DNA from: Rhizobium sp. Leaf262
Lineage (GTDB): Bacteria; Pseudomonadota; Alphaproteobacteria; Rhizobiales; Rhizobiaceae
Direction: 5' to 3'
NCBI RefSeq assembly: GCF_001422245.1
Contig: NZ_LMMM01000002.1
Coordinates: 124,855-188,854, forward strand
DNA: 64,000 nt
The position numbers and the translations under genes are program-made. Position 1 is the stretch's first letter, and each line of letters starts with the position of its first letter. Positions 47,520 to 58,939 of the stretch are shown here, one piece after another. A model generated the notes under the pieces. The model was given only the letters and a program-made list of their open reading frames with translations, was not told where the DNA came from and ran no database searches.

Positions 47520-49649
47520 TCAGGCAGCGCGGCTATAGCGTTGCGCCTGTTCATTGGCCAGCTTGAACTGCGCCAGGAGTTCGTTCAGTGCAGCTGCTTC
47601 CGACGCAAGGCCGTGGCTGGCGGCGGTCTGTTCCTCGACCATGGCGGCATTCTGCTGGGTGCCCTGATCGATGGTGTTGATCGCCGTGTTGATTTCCTGC
47701 AAGCCGGTGGACTGTTCACGCGACGACAGAACGATGGCATTGATGTGCTGGTTGATCTCCTGCACTTCCGCCACGATGGTTTCCAGCGCCTTGCCGGCAT
47801 TGCCGACCAGCGAAACGCCCGCTTCGACCTGTGTCGTCGACGCGCTGATGAGGGTCTTGATCTCCTTGGCGGCGTTGGCGGAACGCTGTGCAAGTTCGCG
47901 CACTTCCTGTGCCACGACTGCAAAGCCCTTGCCTGCTTCACCGGCACGGGCCGCTTCCACACCGGCGTTGAGCGCCAGAAGGTTGGTCTGGAATGCGATT
48001 TCGTCGATGACGCCGATGATCTTGGAAATGCCGGAAGACGACTGCTCGATGCCTTCCATGGCCTTCACCGCATCGCCGACAACCACGCCGGACTGCTCGG
48101 CATTGGTGCGGGCGCGCTCCACCAGACGACCGACTTCTTCGGCGCGCTTTGCCGAGTCCTTGACCGTCGTGGTGATTTCTTCCAGTGCCGCTGCGGTCTC
48201 TTCGACCGACGCTGCCTGCTGTTCGGTGCGCTTGGCAAGATCGTCGGCGGACTGGCGAATCTCACTGGCACCGGCATCGATGGCGCGGGCGTTCTGGCCA
48301 ACGGTGACGAGCGCGGCGTTGAGCTTGCCGATCGAGCTGTTGAAGTCCTCGCGCAGGCGGTCGATATGCGCCACGAAAGGCGTGTTGATGCGGTAATCCA
48401 TGTGACCGTCGGACAGATGGGCAAGCCCCTCCGCCAGTGCGGTGACGGCGAACTGGATGTCTGCGGCATTTTTCGCAGCCGTCTGTTCGCGCTCGCTGCG
48501 CTCCCGTTCGGACAGGGTGCGTGTCTGCTCGGCATCGCCTTCAAGGCGACGACGCTCCAGCGCATTGGTGCGGAACACGGCAACGGCTGCTGCCATCGAG
48601 CCGATCTGGTCCTTGCGTTCCTGTCCGGGAATGGCGGCGTCCAGATTGCCTGCGGCAAGCTGATCCATCGCCGATGTCATCTGCGTTACCGGCTTGACGA
48701 TGAGGCTGTTCACGAGGAGCACGAGGAAGGCGATCATGCCGGCAACGGCCAGAATGGTGGCGACGACGGCGGCAATACGGAACTGCGAAATGGAGGCAAA
48801 GGCCGTGCCTTTGTCGACGATGAGGCCCACGGACCATTCGACGCCGGGAAGACCGGGTACGGGAATGAAGCTGGTGATCTTGTCCACGCCGTTGATCTGG
48901 GTTTCCGAAATCGCCTGCGAAATCTTCGGTGTCGCGGTCGGGAACAGATCGCTCAATGTCTTGTCGATCATCCCTTCATCGGGATGCATCAGGATTTTGC
49001 CATCCTTGTTGATCAGGAACGCATAGCCATCCTTGCCGGCATCGACGGATCCGATCATGGATACGAGCGCGCCGACCATGAAGTCGCTTGCGACGACGCC
49101 GACGAGTTTGCCATCGCGTTTGACGGGCAGGGCGACACTGATGACTTGCTTGCCGGTGCTGGCAGCGATGTATGGTTCGGTCAAAATGGTCGAGTTGGCT
49201 TTGACGGCGGCCTGATACCACGGACGCTGGCGCGGGTCGTAACCCTCGCGCATCTTGGCGGACGGGAAGTTGTTGAAGGTGCCTGTTTCCTCGCCGAAAT
49301 AGGTGGATTTGAACTCGCGGGCCAGCACATCATTGTGTAGGGCCAGTTCCAGCTTGTCCTGCGTCGTCGCCGGTACCATCGCTGCGCCGACCATTTCGGT
49401 CATCATCACGCGGCCGTTCAGCCAGTTGGCGATGCTCTGTGCCGACTGTTTGCCAGCGGCGTTGATCTTGTCTTCAACGAAATCATTGGCCGCGTTGCGC
49501 TGGAGGCCATCGATGTAAATCGAAAATCCTGCAAAGGCGACCACAACAACACAGGATGCCGCCACGACGATGCGCGTCATCAAATTGGATTTTTTGGACA
49601 ATTCCTGGACCTCGGGAGGGCCCGGTCGCACCGGGCTTGAAGGAAACAT
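47520..49649 (-). CDS. Methyl-accepting chemotaxis protein (dCache type)
   Basis: A transmembrane chemoreceptor of up to 709 residues. After a first helix ([24 protein letters not shown], about 23-46) comes a large periplasmic double-Cache sensor (about 50-300; [15 protein letters not shown] and [17 protein letters not shown] are typical), a second helix (about 305-325), HAMP, and a methyl-accepting signalling domain with the hairpin tip [41 protein letters not shown]. No C-terminal CheR-tethering pentapeptide is present. The start is unsure: a TTG at 49601 (GAGG eight bases upstream) gives [12 protein letters not shown] and may be the real start. The ligand is unknown. Confidence 0.94.
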   Translation of the reverse strand: MFPSSPVRPGPPEVQELSKKSNLMTRIVVAASCVVVVAFAGFSIYIDGLQRNAANDFVEDKINAAGKQSAQSIANWLNGRVMMTEMVGAAMVPATTQDKLELALHNDVLAREFKSTYFGEETGTFNNFPSAKMREGYDPRQRPWYQAAVKANSTILTEPYIAASTGKQVISVALPVKRDGKLVGVVASDFMVGALVSMIGSVDAGKDGYAFLINKDGKILMHPDEGMIDKTLSDLFPTATPKISQAISETQINGVDKITSFIPVPGLPGVEWSVGLIVDKGTAFASISQFRIAAVVATILAVAGMIAFLVLLVNSLIVKPVTQMTSAMDQLAAGNLDAAIPGQERKDQIGSMAAAVAVFRTNALERRRLEGDAEQTRTLSERERSEREQTAAKNAADIQFAVTALAEGLAHLSDGHMDYRINTPFVAHIDRLREDFNSSIGKLNAALVTVGQNARAIDAGASEIRQSADDLAKRTEQQAASVEETAAALEEITTTVKDSAKRAEEVGRLVERARTNAEQSGVVVGDAVKAMEGIEQSSSGISKIIGVIDEIAFQTNLLALNAGVEAARAGEAGKGFAVVAQEVRELAQRSANAAKEIKTLISASTTQVEAGVSLVGNAGKALETIVAEVQEINQHINAIVLSSREQSTGLQEINTAINTIDQGTQQNAAMVEEQTAASHGLASEAAALNELLAQFKLANEQAQRYSRAA

Positions 49650-49923
49650 GCCTTAGGCTTTTGCAGCGTGCTTCATGCACCCGGAAATATTGACGTCTCT
49701 ACCCGGCAACTCTTACCCATCAACGGTAAAGAAAGTTTAAGGTTCTCAGGAACCGGTTTCCGGTCTCAGGCTAAGCCGTTGTTTTCCGGTTCTATATTTT
49801 TTGTCGACTAGAATTTGTGCGTTTGCCCAAATTGTTGCGCAGTTCCTCCAAATATCCTATTCAGGTCGCGCGCCGCTCTCCTCATTTGCAGGGAAGCGGC
49901 TTTTGCTTTTTTGAGGTGATGTC

Positions 49924-51321
49924 ATGTCTTCGTCGGTCGCGGTTGAGAAAACTCCTGTGGGTGTCCATTCCTGGGGCGCGCATCTGCGCGCGACGCTCGC
50001 GCTGGGTATTCCGCTGATCGGCGCGCAGCTTGCGCAATTGGGCATTCACACCACCGATATGATTATTGTCGGACAGCTGGGCGCTGAAAAGCTGGCCGCC
50101 ATGGTGCTGGCCGGACAGTTCTATTTCGTCGTCTTCATTTTCGGCTCGGGCTTTTCCGTCGCCGTCGTTCCCATGGTCGCCAATGCCTATGGGCAGGGGG
50201 ATGCGACCTCTGCGCGTCGCGCCTTGCGCATGGGCATGTGGGTGGCCATAGTCTACTGGCTGCTGACGGTGCCGCTGTTCCTCAGCGCCGAGAAAATCCT
50301 GCTGGCGCTCGGGCAAAATCCGGCAGTGTCCGCGCAGACCGGCCAATATCTGGCCGTCGCGCAATTCGGCCTGCTGCCAGCACTTCTGTTTTACGTCATG
50401 CGCGGCCTCGTCAGTGCCATCGGGCGGGCGGGCATCATCCTTTACGCTACCATTTCCATGCTGCTGCTCAATGGTTTCCTGGCCTATGCGCTGGTTCTCG
50501 GCCATTTCGGCTTTCCCGCTTTCGGCATGATCGGCGCTGCCTATGCGGCTGTTATCGTCAACACCTTCAGTCTCGCTTTCATCGTCATCTATATCCAGAC
50601 ACGGGATGAGACGCGGCGCTACGAACTCTTCGTGCGCTTCTGGCGGCCGGATTTTCATGCGCTGTGGGAGGTCATCCGCCTTGGTCTGCCCATCAGCGTC
50701 ACTATTCTGGCCGAAGTAACCCTATTCTCCGCCGCATCCATTCTCATGGGCCAGATCGGAACGCTTGAGCTTGCGGCACACGGCATTGCGCTGCAATTGG
50801 CATCGATTGCCTTTATGATCCCGCTTGGGCTGGCGCAGGCTGCAACCGTGCGGATCGGCGTGGCGCATGGGCAGAAGGATTATCCCAATCTCGTGCGCGC
50901 AGCGATTACCGTATATGGCGTTGCCTGCGCTATCGCCGCCTGCGGTGGCCTTTTGTTCGCTCTCGTGCCTGAATATCTCGCAAGCTGGTTCCTCGATCCG
51001 ACGCTTCCGGGTGCGACGGAAGTTCTGGCCTATGCAGGAACGCTGGTCATCATCGCCGGTGTGTTTCAGCTGGTGGATGGCATGCAGGCGGTGGCTGCCG
51101 GTCTTCTGCGCGGTCTGAAAGATGCACGCGTGCCGATGATCCTTGCGCTGATTTCCTATTGGCCCATCGGTCTGGCGCTTGCCTGGATCGCAGCTTTTCC
51201 GCTCGGTTTTGGCGGACCCGGTGTCTGGTTCGGCTTCGTGGTCGGCCTGTCGACCGCTGCCGTTCTGCTGACCACACGCTTTTACCTGATGGTAAAGCGC
51301 GAAATGAAAACGGCCCGCTAA
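49924..51321 (+). CDS. MATE-family multidrug efflux transporter
   Basis: A cation-coupled exporter of 465 residues with twelve predicted helices in two bundles. It starts SSSVAVEKTPVGVHSWGAHLRATLALGIPLIGAQLAQLGIHTTDMIIVGQLGAEKLAA, which is the MATE opening. The second-bundle block LELAAHGIALQLASIAFMIPLGLAQAATVRIG and the C-terminal DGMQAVAAGLLRGLKDARVP are conserved NorM-type features. It exports cationic drugs in exchange for Na+ or H+; the substrates here are unknown. It is followed by a hairpin shared with convergent carA. Confidence 0.93.
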   Translation: MSSSVAVEKTPVGVHSWGAHLRATLALGIPLIGAQLAQLGIHTTDMIIVGQLGAEKLAAMVLAGQFYFVVFIFGSGFSVAVVPMVANAYGQGDATSARRALRMGMWVAIVYWLLTVPLFLSAEKILLALGQNPAVSAQTGQYLAVAQFGLLPALLFYVMRGLVSAIGRAGIILYATISMLLLNGFLAYALVLGHFGFPAFGMIGAAYAAVIVNTFSLAFIVIYIQTRDETRRYELFVRFWRPDFHALWEVIRLGLPISVTILAEVTLFSAASILMGQIGTLELAAHGIALQLASIAFMIPLGLAQAATVRIGVAHGQKDYPNLVRAAITVYGVACAIAACGGLLFALVPEYLASWFLDPTLPGATEVLAYAGTLVIIAGVFQLVDGMQAVAAGLLRGLKDARVPMILALISYWPIGLALAWIAAFPLGFGGPGVWFGFVVGLSTAAVLLTTRFYLMVKREMKTAR

Positions 51322-51332
51322 GAGCGGGCCGC
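51310..51332 (-). terminator. Terminator-like hairpin between MATE gene and carA
   Basis: The stem GGCCCGCT/AGCGGGCC with a three-base loop (51312-51330) spans the MATE stop codon. On the minus strand it is followed by TTTT, so it may terminate carA. Confidence 0.55.
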
Positions 51333-51363
51333 CATATCGTTATTCGCAATTTCGAGAGTCTTA

Positions 51364-52569
51364 TCAGCGCTCTGCGAGAGCCGGTTCGCCCTTCTTCTCA
51401 CGCAGCAGGTTGACGAAGCGGCGGAACAGATAGTGGCTGTCCTGCGGGCCGGGGGATGCTTCCGGGTGGTGCTGGACCGAGAAGACCGGCTTGCCGGTGA
51501 TGCGCAGACCGCAATTTGTACCGTCGAACAGAGATGTATGTGTCTCTTCAACACCTTCCGGCAGAGACTTCGCATCAACCGCAAAGCCGTGGTTCATGGA
51601 CACGATTTCCACCTTGCCGGTGGTGAAGTCCTTGACGGGGTGGTTTGCGCCGTGGTGGCCCTGATGCATCTTTTCTGTTTTCGCACCGACGGCGAGACCG
51701 AGCATCTGGTGGCCAAGGCAGATGCCGAACACAGGCAGGTCCGTCTTGATCAGGTTCTGGATGACAGGCACGGCATATGTGCCTGTTGCAGCCGGGTCGC
51801 CCGGGCCGTTGGAGAGGAACACGCCATCGGGCTTCAGCGCCATGATATCCTCGGCCGACGTCTGGGCAGGCACGATCGTGACCTTGCAATCCAGACCGGC
51901 AAAGAGGCGCAGAATGTTGCGCTTCACGCCGTAATCGACGCAGACGACATGGTACTTGGCATCGGCCTCGCCCAGCGTGCCGAAACCTTCGTTCCAGACC
52001 CAGGGCGTCTCGTTCCAGACCGAAGACTGGCCGGATGTCGCTTCGATGGCGAGGTCGAGACCTTCGAGACCGCTCCATGCCTTGGCTTCGGCCTTCAGCG
52101 CCTCGATGTCGAACACGCCGTTCGGATCATGGGCGATGACGGCGTTCGGTGCGCCATTCTCACGGATCCAGGCCGTCAGAGCGCGCGTATCGACACCGCA
52201 AAGGCCGATAATGCCGCGGGCTTTCAGCCACGCATCCAGATGCTTGGCAGCGCGGAAGTTGGATGGTTCGGTAATGTCGGCCTTGAAGATCACGCCGACC
52301 GCGCCGCGCCGTGCGGCAGGTGTCAGATCTTCGATGTCTTCGTCGTTGGCGCCGATGTTGCCGATGTGCGGGAAGGTGAAGGTGACGATCTGGCCCAGAT
52401 AGGATGGGTCGGTCAGGATTTCCTGATAACCTGTCAGCGCCGTGTTGAAGCAGACTTCCGCCTGAACCTTGCCGGTTGCGCCGATGCCGGTTCCCTCGAT
52501 CACGGTGCCATCTGCCAGAACGAGCATGGCGGTGGGTTTGCGGGTGGTCCAGGGTGCTGTCTCGGTCAT
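51364..52569 (-). CDS. carA: Carbamoyl-phosphate synthase small subunit
   Basis: CarA is the glutamine amidotransferase subunit that feeds ammonia to CarB. In 401 residues it has an N-terminal CarA-specific domain (ADGTVIEGTGIGATGKVQAEVCFNTALTGYQEILTDPSY) and a class I amidotransferase domain (about 215-390) with the nucleophile Cys in VFGICLGHQML and the His/Glu pair in VQHHPEASPGP. The start MTETAPWTTRKP at 52569 is preceded by a purine-rich stretch; the longer frame to 52770 is leader. carB lies 6.5 kb downstream on the same strand with unrelated genes between. Confidence 0.97.
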   Translation of the reverse strand: MTETAPWTTRKPTAMLVLADGTVIEGTGIGATGKVQAEVCFNTALTGYQEILTDPSYLGQIVTFTFPHIGNIGANDEDIEDLTPAARRGAVGVIFKADITEPSNFRAAKHLDAWLKARGIIGLCGVDTRALTAWIRENGAPNAVIAHDPNGVFDIEALKAEAKAWSGLEGLDLAIEATSGQSSVWNETPWVWNEGFGTLGEADAKYHVVCVDYGVKRNILRLFAGLDCKVTIVPAQTSAEDIMALKPDGVFLSNGPGDPAATGTYAVPVIQNLIKTDLPVFGICLGHQMLGLAVGAKTEKMHQGHHGANHPVKDFTTGKVEIVSMNHGFAVDAKSLPEGVEETHTSLFDGTNCGLRITGKPVFSVQHHPEASPGPQDSHYLFRRFVNLLREKKGEPALAER

Positions 52570-52892
52570 CTCGTTTCCCGTTTCTGCTACTTCGGCCCGC
52601 CTCTTGAAAGGCAGGGGCAAAGCGGCCATCTTTTTTCGCGAATAAGGGCGCGCGAAAGCCTTCGCGTCGTAACCTTCGTTAAAATCCTGTGCAGGTGCCG
52701 GAAAATAACGAAAGGGGCACGCAGGGTCAACCACACGCCCGATAATTAACCGGAATTTAAAAGCTGGCAAATCAACAGCTTAAGCAAATGATTTGCCGAT
52801 ACCCGGTTGCTGGTTTATGCCACCGCCAAAATAATCAGGGAAATGCCTGACCGGAACATGCCGGTCGATATGGCTTTCCAAAGGAGACAGAC
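52570..52892. promoter_or_regulatory. Divergent promoter region of carA and the YqeY gene
   Basis: 323 bases without a gene. It must contain the promoters of both divergent genes. I see one short hairpin, CGCGAA-AGCC-TTCGCG at 52651-52666 in the carA leader, and nothing else I can assign. Confidence 0.4.
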
Positions 52893-53345
52893 ATGATCCG
52901 CGATACCTTTGCCGACGCTCTGAAAGAGGCCATGAAAGCCCGCGAACCGCGCCGTCTTTCCACCATCCGCCTTGTGCAGGCGGCGGTCAAGGACCGCGAT
53001 ATCGCCAATCGCGGCGTTGGCAAGGACCCGGTGTCGGATGAGGAAATTCTGCAGATTCTGGCCAAGATGATCAAGCAACGCGAAGAGTCCGCCGGTATTT
53101 ACGATCAGGCTGGCCGCGCCGAACTGGCTGAGCATGAGCGCGAGGAAATCGCCATCATCAAGGGCTTCATGCCGGAGGAGATTCCGCAGGAGAAGGTTCG
53201 TGCCATTCTTGAAGGCGTCATCGCCGAAACCGAAGCATCCGGCCTGCGCGATATGGGCAAGGTGATGGCCGTTCTGAAAGAGCGCTATCCCGGCCAGATC
53301 GATTTCGGCAAGGCGTCGGCACTGATCAAGGACTTGCTCAAGTAA
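52893..53345 (+). CDS. GatB/YqeY domain-containing protein
   Basis: The 150-residue protein has an N-terminal helical part (MIRDTFADALKEAMKAREPRRLSTIRLVQAAVKDRDIA) and a C-terminal YqeY tail domain with MEEIPQEK-like FMPEEIPQEKVRAIL and MGKVMAVLKERYPGQIDFGKASALIKDLLK. The domain is shared with the tail of GatB, where it contacts tRNA. Free-standing YqeY proteins are widespread and of unsettled role. The gene precedes the brnTA and dnaG-rpoD genes; yqeY-dnaG-rpoD proximity is common. AAAGGAG precedes the ATG. Confidence 0.92.
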   Translation: MIRDTFADALKEAMKAREPRRLSTIRLVQAAVKDRDIANRGVGKDPVSDEEILQILAKMIKQREESAGIYDQAGRAELAEHEREEIAIIKGFMPEEIPQEKVRAILEGVIAETEASGLRDMGKVMAVLKERYPGQIDFGKASALIKDLLK

Positions 53346-53365
53346 GACGAAACCGTCTGAAAAAG

Positions 53366-53402
53366 GAAAGGCAGGGCATATGTGGATGCCCTGCCTTTTT
53401 CA
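53366..53402 (+). terminator. Intrinsic terminator of the YqeY gene
   Basis: A perfect 11-pair stem AGGCAGGGCAT/ATGCCCTGCCT with a 6-base loop (53369-53396), followed by five T residues, lies 24 bases after the stop. Confidence 0.93.
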
Positions 53403-53629
53403 TGCGTGGAGATGCGCTTTGGGGGAAAGCGCCTGTTCGGCTTTCTTGGGGGATAGGCCCGAACCATCCAGCATCACACATACGCTCGGCATCATGCCGA
53501 TGGTTGCAGATTAGGACGAGTTTCGCTTTCCATCAAATTACAAAAACGTAATGTCGCCAGAGGATTTTCCGCCGCAAATTTGCCAATTTGGCGCGTGCGC
53601 CGCATGTTCGGATCGAGGTCGAAACCCGC

Positions 53630-53962
53630 TCAGCTCTTGTTGCTTTGCTGCTCGCGCACATAGTGTCGCAAGATCGCGTTCATACGGGTCTGGTATCCCT
53701 TGCCTGTGGCTTTAAAGAAATCGATGACGTCCTCATCCAGCCGGATCGAGATGGATTTCTTGGTGGTGGGAACGACGACCTCTGCCTTCGACCAATCGAC
53801 ATCGATCCACTCCGCCCAATCGGGGTCGTCACGCATCGCACGCTCGATGTCCGCGTCGGTCAAGGCATCGACGCGCGCCCAGTCGGTCGCGCTTTTCTCG
53901 CCACGCGCGCGCTTGGCCCGAAGCTCATCCAATGTCATTCGCGTGGTAGAGTTTGTGCTCAT
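53630..53962 (-). CDS. brnA: BrnA antitoxin
   Basis: The 110-residue antitoxin partners the BrnT toxin. The C-terminal half (about 65-105) is a ribbon-helix-helix-like DNA-binding part with KKSISIRLDEDVIDFFKATGKGYQTRMNAILRHYV, and the N-terminal part (about 10-60) is mostly polar with DPDWAEWIDVDWSKAE, the BrnA pattern. It overlaps the 3' end of brnT by 38 bases, so translation is coupled. BrnA binds and neutralises BrnT and represses the operon. Confidence 0.93.
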   Translation of the reverse strand: MSTNSTTRMTLDELRAKRARGEKSATDWARVDALTDADIERAMRDDPDWAEWIDVDWSKAEVVVPTTKKSISIRLDEDVIDFFKATGKGYQTRMNAILRHYVREQQSNKS

Positions 53963-54215
53963 TTTTCCTCGCCGCGCGCGCTGAAATTATCCGACATATA
54001 TCGCCGCGCATCGTGTAAACGACAGTTATGAGGCGACGACCCAAGGGACAAATAGCGCAGATGCGGACTTCTCCGTTTCTGTTGGATAATAGCTCGATAT
54101 GCGGTTCGCTAAGCGCTTCCAAGGCATCTTCGAAATCGATATCGTGCTTGACCAAATTCGCTTTGCGTTTGTTCTCGTCCCATTCGAACGAGGCAAATTC
54201 TTTAGAGACAAGCAT
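53925..54215 (-). CDS. brnT: BrnT ribonuclease toxin
   Basis: A 96-residue RelE-like fold toxin of the BrnT family. The family opening FEWDENKRKANLVKHDIDFEDALEAL is complete, as is the C-terminal LITVVYTMRGDICRIISARAARKNEHKLYH, containing the conserved Arg/Glu catalytic residues. BrnT toxins cleave RNA and halt translation. The start is ATG 54215. It is the first gene of brnT-brnA, with a promoter and palindromic operator just upstream. Confidence 0.93.
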   Translation of the reverse strand: MLVSKEFASFEWDENKRKANLVKHDIDFEDALEALSEPHIELLSNRNGEVRICAICPLGRRLITVVYTMRGDICRIISARAARKNEHKLYHANDIG

Positions 54216-54261
54216 AGGGCGTTCCTAAAAACACTGTTCGTCAGCACGTCCTGCGCTTTCA

Positions 54262-54293
54262 TGTATATTCATTTGTATATACACTTTTGTCAA
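54262..54293 (-). promoter_or_regulatory. brnTA promoter and palindromic operator
   Basis: On the minus strand, TTGACA (54288-54293) and an AATATA-like -10 element about 17-18 bases on bracket TGTATATACA (54274-54283), a perfect 10-base palindrome. A second half-site TGTATAT is at 54262-54268. The placement between -35 and -10 suits autorepression by BrnA. Confidence 0.6.
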
Positions 54294-54396
54294 GGTCTGT
54301 GAATAACGGGCATCATCCGTTTCTGCCCTTGGTAATCCCGGCCTGCTGCGCTTATATAAAAGACTGGCCGAAAACAGGCAGTGATCCCAGGTAAAG

Positions 54397-56376
54397 ATGC
54401 GCTTTTCAAACTCATTTCTCGACGAGATACGTGACCGAGTGAACATCTCAGATGTTATCGGCAGACGTGTGACGTGGGACAGGAAGAAGAGTAACGCGTC
54501 CAAGGGTGACTACTGGGCATGCTGCCCCTTCCATGGCGAGAAGAGCCCCAGCTTCCATTGCGAGGACCGCAAGGGCCGTTACCATTGTTTCGGCTGCGGT
54601 GTCTCGGGCGACCATTTCCGTTTTCTGACCGATCTCGATGGCATGGGTTTTCCCGAGGCCGTGCAGCAGATCGCCGATATGGCCGGCGTGTCCATGCCGC
54701 AGCCGGATGTGCAGGCGGAGCGGCGCGAGCGGGAGCGGGCGTCGCTTCAGGACGTCATGGAAATGGCGACGCTGTTCTTTCAGGATCAGTTGCAGACGGC
54801 AGCGGGTGCGCGGGCGCGCGCCTATTTGCGTGACCGTGGCCTGACGGGCCGCACCATCGAAACGTTCCGGCTGGGTTTTGCGCCCGATAGCCGCAACGCG
54901 CTGAAGGAGCATCTGGCCTCCAAGGGCATCGCCAAGGAGCAAATGGAGGCCTGCGGTCTGGTGGTGCATGAGAATGTGCCTGTCTCTTACGACCGTTTTC
55001 GCGATCGCATCATGTTCCCTATCCTGTCATCGCGGGAAAAGGTGATTGCCTTCGGTGGACGTGCCATGGCGGCGGATGCGCTGGCCAAATATCTGAATTC
55101 CAATGAGACGGAGCTCTTCCACAAGGGCAACGTGCTCTACAATTTCGCCCGCGCGCGTAGGGCCACGCAATCGTCAGGCACTGTGATTGCCGTCGAAGGC
55201 TATATGGATGTCATCGCGCTCTATCAGGCCGGTGTCGAAAACGCTGTGGCACCGCTGGGAACGGCGCTGACGGAAAACCAGCTCGATCTGTTGTGGAAAA
55301 TGTCGACGCAGCCCGTGCTGTGCTTTGATGGAGATGGCGCGGGCATTCGCGCAGCCAGCCGTGCGGCCGATTTGGCGCTGCCGCATATAAAGCCGGGCCG
55401 TTCCGTCAGCTTTGCGCTGCTGCCTGATGGTAAAGACCCTGATGATCTGGTGCGTCATGAGGGCAGGGCGCCGTTCGACCGGGTACTGGCAGAAGCCAAG
55501 CCGCTGGCCGCGATGATCTGGAGCCGTGAGACGGCGGCTGTCACCTTCGACACGCCCGAAAAGCGTGCGGAGTTGGAAAACCGCCTGCGGCAGATCGTGT
55601 CCGTTATCGGCGATGAAAGCGTGCGCCGCTTTTACCAGCAGGATGTGCGCGATCGGTTGAATGCGTTCTTCCAGCCGCAGTTTCAGCGCGGCAGCGGGCA
55701 AAATGGAAACTTCAGGCGCAGCGATGGCAACAACAACCGCACTGGCCAGAGAACGCCGCCGCGTGGAACGACCACCGGTTCGGGCAGTATTTCAGACCGG
55801 CTCAGCCAGTCCGGCCTCGTCAAAGGCTATCTCGGTGCCCCCGCCCTGCGCGAAAGCGTGTTGGCGCTGACCATCGTCAACCATCCGCAGCTGTTGCTGG
55901 AAGAATATGACGAGATCGCCGCCATTGATTATGAGAACCGTGATCTGCAACGGCTCTGGTCGCAGGTTCTGACCTATGCGGCGGAAAACGGCGCCGAGCT
56001 GTCCCGTGAAGGGCTTGTTGCGCGGCTTGAGGTGCAAGGTTTCGATGCGCTGCTAAAGGCGATGAACCAGCAGGTGCGCAATGCCCGCCTCTGGACGGCG
56101 ACGGAGCAGGCGGCACCGGAAGATGCACGCGAAGGATACACACAGGCGCTCTCGCTGCACAAACGCACGAAGGCGCTGCGCTGGCAGAAGATCGATCTGG
56201 AGCGCGAGATTGCGGAAGCAACGGAAGCGGGTGACGGTGAGCGTATGGTGCAGCTCATGCGCGCGCTCGCCGAGGTGCAGCTGGAAATCGGACGAATGGA
56301 AAATCAGGAGGCGATTATCGATGGTTTCGGTGTCATGTCTGGCCGGGTCAAGGGGCCGGCTTACAGCCACGGATAG
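54397..56376 (+). CDS. dnaG: DNA primase
   Basis: Primase makes RNA primers for replication forks. The 659-residue protein has the CHC2 zinc finger (CCPFHGEKSPSFHCEDRKGRYHCFGCG, about 44-71), the RNA polymerase core, a TOPRIM domain with GTVIAVEGYMD and LCFDGDGAG, and a C-terminal helical domain that would bind DnaB (about 470-650). The start MRFSNSFLDEIRDRVNISDVI is typical. It lies directly upstream of rpoD in the same direction, as in many bacteria where they share a macromolecular synthesis operon, but a 391-base gap separates them here. Confidence 0.97.
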   Translation: MRFSNSFLDEIRDRVNISDVIGRRVTWDRKKSNASKGDYWACCPFHGEKSPSFHCEDRKGRYHCFGCGVSGDHFRFLTDLDGMGFPEAVQQIADMAGVSMPQPDVQAERRERERASLQDVMEMATLFFQDQLQTAAGARARAYLRDRGLTGRTIETFRLGFAPDSRNALKEHLASKGIAKEQMEACGLVVHENVPVSYDRFRDRIMFPILSSREKVIAFGGRAMAADALAKYLNSNETELFHKGNVLYNFARARRATQSSGTVIAVEGYMDVIALYQAGVENAVAPLGTALTENQLDLLWKMSTQPVLCFDGDGAGIRAASRAADLALPHIKPGRSVSFALLPDGKDPDDLVRHEGRAPFDRVLAEAKPLAAMIWSRETAAVTFDTPEKRAELENRLRQIVSVIGDESVRRFYQQDVRDRLNAFFQPQFQRGSGQNGNFRRSDGNNNRTGQRTPPRGTTTGSGSISDRLSQSGLVKGYLGAPALRESVLALTIVNHPQLLLEEYDEIAAIDYENRDLQRLWSQVLTYAAENGAELSREGLVARLEVQGFDALLKAMNQQVRNARLWTATEQAAPEDAREGYTQALSLHKRTKALRWQKIDLEREIAEATEAGDGERMVQLMRALAEVQLEIGRMENQEAIIDGFGVMSGRVKGPAYSHG

Positions 56377-56767
56377 CTCTTTGATGGCGTTGGAGGCTTG
56401 TCTTTTGTGCAGATCGTCCTAAATAGGGGATAAGTTGGTGAAGGCCCGCAAAATGTCGCCGCGATGACGGCTTTTTTGGTTTTTAGCCCTAGCTCTGGCC
56501 ATAAAGGCTTGACGTGACGGGAAATAGCGGGAATCACCATTCCAGGAAAAGTAAGGTGGAATGGGCCTTGGCGGATCGAAACTGCGTGAAAAAGCATTTC
56601 CGAATGCACTGTCTTGATATTCCGCCGGTGGTAGCCGTGGTTAATCGGCAATTAAAGATCATTCCGTTAGGTGTTTGACAGTGATTCGCGGCCACAGCCG
56701 GATGCCTCTGAACAGGCGAACGGTCGTGCGGCGAAGCGGATTAGCGTCAAGGAAAGCGACGAGATAG
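56377..56767 (+). promoter_or_regulatory. dnaG-rpoD intergenic region
   Basis: 391 bases without a convincing gene or clear terminator after dnaG. The length allows rpoD its own promoter(s); I see no element I can assign with confidence. Confidence 0.4.
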
Positions 56768-58822
<2,055 letters not shown>

Positions 58823-58844
58823 TGTCTGGCTGAGGCAAGATACC

Positions 58845-58880
58845 AAACCCGGTCAGGTCTCTGGCCGGGTTTTTGTTTTT
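58845..58880 (+). terminator. Intrinsic terminator of rpoD
   Basis: A stem AAACCCGGTCAG/CTGGCCGGGTTT (one G-T pair) with a 4-base loop at 58845-58872 is followed by T5 and further T residues. Confidence 0.88.
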
Positions 58881-58939
58881 TGGATGATGCAGCGGTTCGC
58901 AGGCACCATCTCTGATGCGGAACAACAGACGGCCGGTAT

